The notes beneath the pieces are model-generated. The model was not told the origin of the DNA, did not search any database, and saw only the letters and a list, made by a program, of their open reading frames with translations. A DNA stretch of 21,127 nucleotides from CAZACZ01 sp964483695 (GTDB taxonomy: Bacteria; Deinococcota; Deinococci; Deinococcales; Trueperaceae). The translations under genes and the position numbers were made by a program. The stretch is taken from the NCBI GenBank assembly GCA_964483695.1, contig CAZACZ010000051.1, positions 1-21,127 on the forward strand, given 5' to 3'. Positions 7,257 to 13,875 of the stretch are shown here, piece by piece. Position 1 is the first letter of the stretch. The number at the start of each line of letters is the position of its first letter.

Positions 7257-8651
7257 TCAGCGAGCGCGGTAGGCGTCGAGGTCCGCGACGTCCGATGGCG
7301 ATCGGACGTCGACATCGGCGGTGGCAAGGTGCCGGATGACGCGCTCGAAGTCGGCCATCGCGTAGCTGGTCGCGTTCTGCGGCTCTCCGTCGACGATCTG
7401 GTGGAACACCAGTGTCAGCCAACCATGCTCCCGCTCGGCACGGTCGACGGCTGCCATCAGCGCGGCTGGAGGATCGTCGCTCCTGACGCTCAGCGCACGG
7501 ATCCGCAGCGGATCGGCGGGCGGCCACGTCTCCAGGCCGTTGGCGCGCGAGATGGTCCGGCCCGTCGCGAACAGGGCGCGCGTGGCTTCGAGCGTCGAAC
7601 GGTCGAACGCGCCCGACGGGTAGGCGATCTGGTCGGCTCCGCGCTGGAAACCGTTGGTCAGCAACCAGCTCTTGATGGTGGCCAGCTCGCAGCCCAGGGC
7701 CACGGGGTCGAGCGCCGTGAGGCCGGTTCCGTCGGGAAGGACGGTGGCGTGATGCGCGATCACCTCCCAGCCTGCGAACCGCTCCAGGTTCTGGAGTTCC
7801 TCCAGCCTCATGAAGCCCGGCTGGCCGACGAGGTCGGCGATGACGGCGACGGCGGCCCGCACCCCGTACCGCTCCAGTACCGGTCGCGCGAACCGGTAGA
7901 CGCCGTCGCGCGCGTCGTCGAACACGATCGTCACTACCCCCCGCGCCGGCCTGGGGAGCGCCTCGAGCGCACCGAAGCGCACCTGCACCGGCCCGCTCCC
8001 CAGGTCCGCGACGCTCAGCTGCAGGTCGGTGATGCTCCCCAGGTCGGCGCCGGCACCGACCACCTCGAGAGGCGAGCCGAGCGCAAGCGTGACGTACTGC
8101 CAAGCCCCACCCAACACCCACGGCTCGAAGGCCGTGCCGCCTCGGACCAGACGGTAGACCTGGTAGCCGGCGAAGCCGTCCGAGCTGAGGTAGAGCAGCA
8201 CGTGTTCGAGCCGCGCAGGCTGGTCGATCTTCACGGCGACGCGGAGGTAGGTCTCGCGTAGGTCGAACGGACCGACGTTCGCAGCGCGCACGTTGACTTG
8301 CCCGGCGTCACCGTCGGTGTCGATACGAAGCGCGGTGTCACCACGAACGGTGTCCTCGGGATCGAACGCGACGGCGCCGGAGGCGCTCTGCTGGTGGAAC
8401 GCAGTGCCGGGCTGCAGTGCGTCGACGACGAACGCCGCGGGGGTGTACGGAACCGACCGTGCCGGCCCAGCGACGCGCGCCAGCGCGACGGCGGCCGCCG
8501 AGGCACCAACGGACCCAAGCTCGGCGCCGCAGCGCGCGGTGGAGTCGATGGCTCGTTCGCCGGTCGCTGCGGCCGTGCCCATCGCATCGGCGTCGCGTTG
8601 CGCCGCCGCCGTCGCGAGCATCAGCGCGAGCCATAAGGCGGCCACGCCCAT
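7257..8651 (-). CDS. Secreted polysaccharide-deacetylase (NodB-fold) family protein
   Basis: Likely extracytoplasmic carbohydrate esterase-4-fold protein, 464 residues. MGVAALWLALMLATAAAQ looks like a signal peptide. Residues about 75-235 are beta-rich, possibly a carbohydrate-binding domain. The NodB-like domain follows: TIVFDDARDG (241-250) in place of TFDDG, WEVIAHHATVL (295-305) at the metal-site motif, AYPSGAFD (343-350) and LVFHQI (414-419). The second His of the canonical HxxxH metal pair is not visible, so activity is uncertain. No ribosome site precedes the ATG, so the true start may differ. It follows the DUF3105 gene on the same strand by 92 bases. The adjacent MBOAT relic hints at a former polysaccharide-acetylation locus. 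Confidence 0.78.
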   Translation of the reverse strand: MGVAALWLALMLATAAAQRDADAMGTAAATGERAIDSTARCGAELGSVGASAAAVALARVAGPARSVPYTPAAFVVDALQPGTAFHQQSASGAVAFDPEDTVRGDTALRIDTDGDAGQVNVRAANVGPFDLRETYLRVAVKIDQPARLEHVLLYLSSDGFAGYQVYRLVRGGTAFEPWVLGGAWQYVTLALGSPLEVVGAGADLGSITDLQLSVADLGSGPVQVRFGALEALPRPARGVVTIVFDDARDGVYRFARPVLERYGVRAAVAVIADLVGQPGFMRLEELQNLERFAGWEVIAHHATVLPDGTGLTALDPVALGCELATIKSWLLTNGFQRGADQIAYPSGAFDRSTLEATRALFATGRTISRANGLETWPPADPLRIRALSVRSDDPPAALMAAVDRAEREHGWLTLVFHQIVDGEPQNATSYAMADFERVIRHLATADVDVRSPSDVADLDAYRAR

Positions 8652-8743
8652 GCACGCGCGCCAGGCCGGGCCGTGCCGTAGTCCTCTGCTGCGATCCCGT
8701 GACGTCGCGCACCTCCACGTCGGGCCAAGCCCCTGGCAGCGCC

Positions 8744-9298
8744 TTACCGCGGGTGGTGATCCAGCCCCTCGTACGCCCGCAGGAACGCCCGCATGCCGTC
8801 TTCGTCGATGGCGTCGAAGCGCTGCATGCGCGTCCAGGCCGTGAGCACGTAGGCGCTACCGAGGTCCGCGCGCGGTGCGATGACGGTGCGGGAGAAGCCG
8901 CGCGCCACGCCTTGCAGCGCGGAGATGTGCGCCTCGTTCTCCTCCGGCGTTCCCAGCGGGTACCAGAGGATCACGCCGCCGTCTTCCATGTTGTGGATCA
9001 GGTACTCGTCCTCCACCACCTCGTCGTACGCGCCCCAGCCGGCGATGTTCGGCATGTGCGGGCCGGAGGTCGGCGGATCGGTGTTGTAGACGGTGCGGTT
9101 GGTGGTGATCGACAGCAGGTGGACGTTGCCTTGGCTGCGGAACTTCTCGCCCGGAAGGTTGCTCGCGCGCACCGCGCTGACGGCGATGACGGCGACGATC
9201 GTGGTGGCGACGCCGGCAGCCAAGGCGACCGTGACACGTTGCTGCCGCTGGCGTTTGGCGGCCCGCGACGCGCCTTTGCTGGAGGGCTTCTTGGCCAT
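8744..9298 (-). CDS. DUF3105 membrane-anchored protein
   Basis: 184 residues, function unknown. There is a basic N-terminus (MAKKPSSKGASRAAKRQRQQ), one membrane helix at about 22-42, then an outer domain with YNTDPPTSGPHMP (71-83) and LIHNMEDGGVILWY (100-113). These are the two DUF3105 signatures; the family usually has HxxEHGG where this one has HNMEDGG. The ATG at 9298 fits the basic-then-hydrophobic N-terminus. An in-frame ATG at 9364 would add 22 arginine- and glycine-rich residues with no ribosome site. TAGATT ends five bases before the ATG, as in a leaderless promoter. It follows the subtilase gene after a strong hairpin, so it is probably transcribed separately, perhaps together with the deacetylase. 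Confidence 0.85.
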   Translation of the reverse strand: MAKKPSSKGASRAAKRQRQQRVTVALAAGVATTIVAVIAVSAVRASNLPGEKFRSQGNVHLLSITTNRTVYNTDPPTSGPHMPNIAGWGAYDEVVEDEYLIHNMEDGGVILWYPLGTPEENEAHISALQGVARGFSRTVIAPRADLGSAYVLTAWTRMQRFDAIDEDGMRAFLRAYEGLDHHPR

Positions 9299-9339
9299 AG
9301 GGGAATCTACCGTGCCCGCGCCGCCTCCGCTGTGGCGCA

Positions 9340-9371
9340 GGCCGCGGTGCGGAGGCGCCCGCACCGCGGCC
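9340..9371 (-). terminator. 12-bp perfect hairpin after the subtilase gene
   Basis: GGCCGCGGTGCG (9340-9351) and CGCACCGCGGCC (9360-9371) pair over 12 bp around eight bases. The hairpin lies 31 bases past the subtilase stop and upstream of the DUF3105 gene. It lacks a T-tract. Confidence 0.55.
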
Positions 9372-9402
9372 GTGGTGGTTCGTGGGCGCCCCGGCCATGG
9401 CC

Positions 9403-11547
9403 TCAGGGTTGCCGTTCGACCTCCAGCGCGACCTCGTTCGGCTGGTCGAACGCCACCTCGATCGTCACCTGGCCGTAGTACTCGCCGCTGTCGCCCAGCA
9501 CGCCGTTGCCGTTCTCGTCGCTGCCGGCGGTGATGGTGAGCGGGCCGAGCGGGGCGTCGATCAGGGTGAAGATGCCGTCGGCGTCGAGTTGGGAGTCGGG
9601 GTACCCCGGCACGCGCAGGTAGAGCGTGGCGGGGTCGGGCTCTGGCCCCGGTTCCGGTTCGGGCTCCGGGTCGCCGGTGAGCAGCGCCAGCGCCGCCGGC
9701 GCGTCCACCAGGCCGTAGCCGAACAGCGTGTCCCGCCCTGGGTCACCAAGGTCGACCGCGCTGTCCGCCATCGCCCGAGCCACGTCGTCCGGCGTGGCCG
9801 TCGGCACGGCGTCGAGCAGCATCGCGGCCACCGCGGCCACCGCCGGCGCGGCCATGCTGGTGCCCTCCATGTAGGCGTAGGTGGGTTCCTGGACCGCGAA
9901 GTCGTAGACGGTGCTGAGGATCATGTCGGCGGTGGCGTCGCGCCGCGCCGAGTTGCCGCCCGGCGCCGAAAGCCACAGCTCGCCGCCGACGTGGCTGTAG
10001 CACGCGCGCTCGTCGGCCGCGCCGGTGGCGGCGATGGCCAGCACCTCGGGGTAGGCGGCGGGGTACGACACCGGCGTGAAGGTGTCCGCGCCGCCCGGGC
10101 ACGTGCTGTTGCCGGCGGCGCCGACGATGGTAACGCCGGCGTCCTTGGTGGCGACTAGGGCGTCGCGCACCGCCACGCCTAGGTCGTCGGCGCTGCCGAG
10201 GCTCAGGTTCACCACCTGCGCGCGGGGGGAGCCGCCGTTCTCGACGTACGCCAGGCCGTCGATCAAGCGCGTGGTGTCCATCGGGCAGCCGTAGCTGGCT
10301 TCGTCGCCCAGGTCGATCAACAGCAGTCCGGCACCGCGGGCCACGCCGGCGACACCGATGCCGTTGTCGGTCACGGCGGCGGCCACGCCCGCCACGTGGG
10401 TACCGTGGGTGCCGCAGTCGGGGTACGAGACCGTGACGTCGCTGCCGCCGTCGACGGCGTCGTAGGTGCCGACGACGTTCCCCGCCAGGTCGGGGTGCTC
10501 CGGGTAGAACCCGGTGTCCAGCACGGCGATGGTGACGTCGCTGCCGTCGGCGAGCTGCCACGCCGTCTCGGCGCCGATCCGCTCTAGGTTCCACTGCGCG
10601 CTGCGGAACTCGTCGGTGGCGAAGGGGAAGAGGGGCATGGGGCGCTCGACGTAGCGCACGCCGGGGGTGGCGCGCAGTCGGGCGGCCAGCTCGTCGGTGG
10701 CGCCGGGCCCGCGCACGATCGCGATGCCGGCGGCCTCGAAGCTCGACGTCAGCCGCGCGCCGTCCACCGTGGCGAGTTCCGCCGTCAGCGCCGCGAGCGC
10801 GCGCTCCGAGGGCCTGCCGGGCGCCCCGGCGGCGCGCAGAAGCGGGTCGGCGGCCTCGAGTCCGACCAGCAGGACGGCGCCGGACGCGGTCGGGCCGCTG
10901 GCGTCGCGCCGTGCGCCCAGAGCGGCCGTCGGGACGGGGGCGCCGTTCACGTCCGATGGAGCGAGCCCCTCGGCGGTCCCGAGCGGGAACGCGGGGAACG
11001 CGGCGGCCGCGCTGGCGGCCTGCCCGTCGGCGGCCGCGGCTCCGTCGCCGGTGCCGGCATCCGCGGCGGCCGCGCCGATCTGCGTGATCACGCCGTGGAC
11101 CTCGGGGAACGAGAAGCCGACGTCTTTCCGCACCTCGGTGGTGCCCCCGCCGGCGCGTTCGGCGTCGAGGACGATGGTGAGGTCGTAGCTGCCGGGCGCG
11201 ACACCGCTCGGGTCGACGTCGAGGGTCGCGCTGGCGTCCCCCGAGCCGTCCGTGGGCGTGAACGCCACCGCGTCGGCCAGGGCGGTGTTCGACGAGGTCG
11301 CCGACAACGACCAGGAACCGGACGCGCGCACCTGCAGCGAAGCGGTCGTCACGCCGTCGAGCGCGGGCGGGTCGATGGTCAGCGCCACGCCGGCGGGCGG
11401 CGGGGGAGGAGGCGTGGTACCGCCGCAGGCGGCGAGGCTCAGCGTCAGCGCGAGGCCGAACAGCGCCATCGGGGCGCCCTGGCGCCGCCGCCGCAAGGTA
11501 CGTCCCGGCGCGGTGCGACGGCGGTGGATGGTGTCGTAGGCGTTCAT
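9403..11547 (-). CDS. Lipoprotein subtilisin-like (S8) serine protease
   Basis: Exported serine protease, 714 residues. An arginine-rich n-region (RRRRQGAP) and MALFGLALTLSLAACGG give a lipobox with Cys41, so the mature form is probably membrane-tethered; the arginine run makes Tat export possible. A proline run and a beta-rich region follow, then a prodomain-like stretch (about 220-302, ending PGVRYVERP). The catalytic domain has Asp344 (VLDTG), His381 (HGTHVAG), oxyanion Asn480 (AAGNS) and Ser564 (GTSMAAP). An EP-repeat linker (DPEPEPEPGPEPDP) leads to a small C-terminal beta domain with DENGNG, a likely calcium-binding loop. GGAG eight bases before ATG 11547 sets the start. It is downstream of tetR on the same strand but separated by 274 bases that hold a hairpin and a tandem repeat. 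Confidence 0.93.
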   Translation of the reverse strand: MNAYDTIHRRRTAPGRTLRRRRQGAPMALFGLALTLSLAACGGTTPPPPPPAGVALTIDPPALDGVTTASLQVRASGSWSLSATSSNTALADAVAFTPTDGSGDASATLDVDPSGVAPGSYDLTIVLDAERAGGGTTEVRKDVGFSFPEVHGVITQIGAAAADAGTGDGAAAADGQAASAAAAFPAFPLGTAEGLAPSDVNGAPVPTAALGARRDASGPTASGAVLLVGLEAADPLLRAAGAPGRPSERALAALTAELATVDGARLTSSFEAAGIAIVRGPGATDELAARLRATPGVRYVERPMPLFPFATDEFRSAQWNLERIGAETAWQLADGSDVTIAVLDTGFYPEHPDLAGNVVGTYDAVDGGSDVTVSYPDCGTHGTHVAGVAAAVTDNGIGVAGVARGAGLLLIDLGDEASYGCPMDTTRLIDGLAYVENGGSPRAQVVNLSLGSADDLGVAVRDALVATKDAGVTIVGAAGNSTCPGGADTFTPVSYPAAYPEVLAIAATGAADERACYSHVGGELWLSAPGGNSARRDATADMILSTVYDFAVQEPTYAYMEGTSMAAPAVAAVAAMLLDAVPTATPDDVARAMADSAVDLGDPGRDTLFGYGLVDAPAALALLTGDPEPEPEPGPEPDPATLYLRVPGYPDSQLDADGIFTLIDAPLGPLTITAGSDENGNGVLGDSGEYYGQVTIEVAFDQPNEVALEVERQP

Positions 11548-11697
11548 GCTGCACGCTCCGATCGCGCCGCGCGGCAACCGACCCCGGAGGCCGGCGCCGT
11601 GGGCGCCTGCACCTCCGGCATATCCGGTGGTGGTGGAGCGGGGATGTCAGGAGGCTAAGCGGACGATGAACCCGACGATTCATGAAGCGGCCGTGAA

Positions 11698-11763
11698 GGG
11701 GCCGCGGGGACGCCGCGCTGTGGGGCCGCGGGGACGCCGCGCTGCGGGGCCGCGGCACGCCGG
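11698..11763. repeat. 24-bp tandem repeat, 2.75 copies
   Basis: Copies begin at 11698, 11722 and 11746. The first two differ only in the last base; the third is partial and slightly altered. The core is GGGGCCGCGGGGACGCCG. It lies between tetR and the subtilase gene, about 150 bases before the subtilase start. The rest of 11548-11821 contains the tetR-side hairpin and no gene I can support. Confidence 0.85.
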
Positions 11764-11788
11764 AGGCATGACCTGACGCGCACACGGC

Positions 11789-11815
11789 GCGCCGCGAGGG
11801 CGACGCTCGCGGCGC
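11789..11815 (-). terminator. Hairpin seven bases after the tetR stop
   Basis: A 10-bp perfect stem, GCGCCGCGAG (11789-11798) with CTCGCGGCGC (11806-11815), around a seven-base loop. Its position directly after the stop codon supports termination. No T-tract follows. Confidence 0.5.
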
Positions 11816-11821
11816 CGCGGC

Positions 11822-12448
11822 TCACGCTTCGGGCAGAACCTCGAAGGCGGCGTCGCGCGTCGGCGCCATGATCAGGGTGTCGAACACCTGGCCCATGCGC
11901 GCGGGCGACTCGCGCATGCCGTGCGCGAGCCACCACTCGATGAGCGCCACGAACGAGCGGATCAGGTGGTTGACGGCGGCGTCCATCGGCACGCGTCCGC
12001 CGGGCTTGGCGCGGTAGGTGCGCAGCACCCCGGCCATGCCGACCTCGAGCGCCCGCGGGAGGAGGTCGATCGAGCGTTGGCTTCGCAGCAGCACGCCGTA
12101 CAGCTCGGCATGGCTGCGGGCGTGTTGGAACACCACGGTGCCGACCTTGGTGGCGTCGGTGGGCGAGGACAGCGCCTCTAGGCGCGCCAGCAGTTCGGTG
12201 AGTACGTCGTCGAGCAGGTCGCGCAGGAGCGCGTCCTTGTCGGGGTAGTGGCGGAAGAACGTGGCGTACCCGATGCCGGCCTCGTCGGTGAGATCGCGGA
12301 TGGTGACGTCCTCGTAGCCGCGCGCCAGCGTCAGCTTCACCAGGGCGTCGCCCAAGCGACGGCGGCTTCGGACCACGCGCGCGTCCGCGCGCCCCCGCTC
12401 GTCGGGCGCCGCTTGCGGCGTGCGGTGGGGCGTCGTGTCGTTCGCCAT
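11822..12448 (-). CDS. TetR-family transcriptional regulator
   Basis: Ligand-responsive repressor, 208 residues. The N-terminal HTH at about 33-75 (GYEDVTIRDLTDEAGIGYAT, then FFRHYPDKDALL) is typical TetR. The C-terminal all-helical domain contains HARSHAELYGVLLRSQR and LIRSFVALIEWWLAHGM and resembles the large group of TetR proteins with unknown ligands. About 30 polar residues precede the HTH. It is divergent from the P450 gene. The palindrome at 12503-12525 lies between its own candidate -35 and -10 boxes and overlaps the P450 -10, so it probably represses both itself and the P450. The inducer may be a P450 substrate, which is inference. Confidence 0.93.
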   Translation of the reverse strand: MANDTTPHRTPQAAPDERGRADARVVRSRRRLGDALVKLTLARGYEDVTIRDLTDEAGIGYATFFRHYPDKDALLRDLLDDVLTELLARLEALSSPTDATKVGTVVFQHARSHAELYGVLLRSQRSIDLLPRALEVGMAGVLRTYRAKPGGRVPMDAAVNHLIRSFVALIEWWLAHGMRESPARMGQVFDTLIMAPTRDAAFEVLPEA

Positions 12449-12502
12449 GGGCTACGGCCAGGATAGCGCTCTGGCGCGATCCGGCGCCCGACTCACGCGG
12501 CG

Positions 12503-12525
12503 TTATGAAACACCCTGTATCATAA
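12503..12525. promoter_or_regulatory. Candidate TetR operator palindrome
   Basis: TTATGAAACA (12503-12512), CCC, TGTATCATAA (12516-12525): 10-bp arms with one mismatch. It is the most A+T-rich stretch of the neighbourhood and sits midway in the 116-bp divergent gap between tetR and the P450 gene, the usual place for a TetR operator. Confidence 0.75.
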
Positions 12526-12526
12526 T
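12521..12526 (+). promoter_or_regulatory. -10 box of the P450 gene (CATAAT)
   Basis: Five of six bases match TATAAT. It overlaps the right arm of the operator, so a bound repressor would block polymerase. No good -35 hexamer is visible, so an activator or weak basal expression is possible. The expected leader of about 30 bases carries GGAGGA just before the ATG. Confidence 0.45.
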
Positions 12527-12564
12527 GTCAGCGGCTTCGGAGATCGTGGCCGCGGGAGGAAGCC

Positions 12565-13875
12565 ATGCCGACCATGCTCGAACGCCCCGCCCCCGGGGCG
12601 CCCGCCGGTGCGGGCGTGCCGGGGCGCGCGAAGGACGCTGCCGCTTCGCCCACCCCCGCCCAAGGCGCCTGCCCGGTGCACGGCGGCGCCGCCGCGCGGC
12701 GCAGCCAACCCCCCACCGAGCCGCTGCACCTCGGCACCCCCGACTTCGAGCGGCGCCGTGACGGCACCGTGGTGGTTCGCAGCATGGCGCTGGCGCGCGC
12801 CGTCCTGCGCGCCGGTGACGTGGCCGTCCAGGACGGGTTCCGCGTGCGTGAGATCGCCAAGAGCCCGGTGCCGCTGCGGCCGCCGGTGCTGTTCCAGGAC
12901 GGTGACGAGCACCGCGCCCAACGCACCGCCATCGCGCGCTTCTTCACCCCCAAGGCCGCGAAGGAGCAGTACCGCCCGGTGATGGAGGCGCTCACCGACG
13001 AGATCGTCGCCGAACTGCGCGCCAGCGGCCGGGCCGACCTTGCCCAACTGGCCATGCGGCTCGCGGTGGCCGTGGCGTCGCAGGTGGTGGGGCTCACCGA
13101 CAGCACCCAGCCGGGGATGCACGCGCGCCTGGACGCGTTCCTCTCGAGGGGATCCGCCACCTTCTCGTGGCGGCCGGACAAGTTGGTCGCGTTCCTGCGC
13201 CTGCAGAGCGCCGTCATGCGCTTCTTCCGCCTCGACGTCAAACCCGCCATCGAGGCGCGGCGGGTGCAGCCGAAGGACGACGTCATCTCCCACCTGCTGT
13301 CGCAGGGCGCGAAGGACCGCGACATCCTGATCGAAGCCATCACCTACGGCGCCGCCGGCATGGTGACGACGCGCGAGTTCATCTCCATCGCCGCCTGGCA
13401 CCTGCTGGACGACGACGCGCTGCGCCGGCGCTACCTCGCCAGCGACGAGGCCGAGCGCCAGCGCCTGCTGGCCGAGGTGGTGCGGCTCGAGCCGGTGGTC
13501 GGGCACCTGCAGCGGCGCCTCACCGGGGAACTTCTTCTCGACACCGCCGAGGGGTCGGTGACGCTGCCGGCCGGCACCGTCATCGACATCGACGTACGCT
13601 CGGCCAACCTCGACCCGGCCGCCGTCGGCGAGCATCCCGCCTGCCTGGCGGCCGACCGCGAGATCGTCGCCAAGGGGGTGCAGCCGTTCGCCCTGGCGTT
13701 CGGCGACGGCCACCACCGTTGCCCCGGCAGCTACCTCGCGCTGGAGGAAGCCGACGTCTTCTTGCACCGCTTGCTCTCGGTCGAAGGCCTGCGCATCGAG
13801 CGGCCGCCGACGATGACGTTCAACGATCTGGTCAAGGGTTACGAACTGCGCGACTTCGTGCTGCGCCTCGGTTGA
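12565..13875 (+). CDS. Cytochrome P450
   Basis: Soluble bacterial-type heme monooxygenase, 436 residues, no membrane anchor. Seen: C-helix DGDEHRAQR (112-120) with His116, I-helix AAGMVTT (263-269), EVVR (304-307) as the ExxR motif, and the heme loop FGDGHHRCPG (379-388) with thiolate ligand Cys386. In the I-helix the usual acid before the Thr is Val268, which may affect proton delivery. The first 50 residues are low complexity and hold CPVHG (36-40), also found at the N-terminus of KatG in this window. GGAGGA sets the start. The substrate is unknown. It needs ferredoxin or other redox partners, none of which are nearby. It is divergent from tetR. Its 3' end overlaps the convergent repair gene by 37 bp. 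Confidence 0.95.
   Translation: MPTMLERPAPGAPAGAGVPGRAKDAAASPTPAQGACPVHGGAAARRSQPPTEPLHLGTPDFERRRDGTVVVRSMALARAVLRAGDVAVQDGFRVREIAKSPVPLRPPVLFQDGDEHRAQRTAIARFFTPKAAKEQYRPVMEALTDEIVAELRASGRADLAQLAMRLAVAVASQVVGLTDSTQPGMHARLDAFLSRGSATFSWRPDKLVAFLRLQSAVMRFFRLDVKPAIEARRVQPKDDVISHLLSQGAKDRDILIEAITYGAAGMVTTREFISIAAWHLLDDDALRRRYLASDEAERQRLLAEVVRLEPVVGHLQRRLTGELLLDTAEGSVTLPAGTVIDIDVRSANLDPAAVGEHPACLAADREIVAKGVQPFALAFGDGHHRCPGSYLALEEADVFLHRLLSVEGLRIERPPTMTFNDLVKGYELRDFVLRLG

Larger units (their letters stand above)
12502..12531 (-). promoter_or_regulatory. tetR promoter (CTGACA, 18 bp, CATAAC)
   Basis: On the minus strand CTGACA (12531-12526, five of six to consensus) and CATAAC (12507-12502, four of six) are 18 bp apart. 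The operator fills the spacer exactly. A TATCCT box nearer the ATG (12465-12460) is an alternative. Confidence 0.5.

Noticed and set aside
11698..11763. CRISPR array
   Set aside because: Repeats are directly adjacent with no spacers and no cas genes are present.
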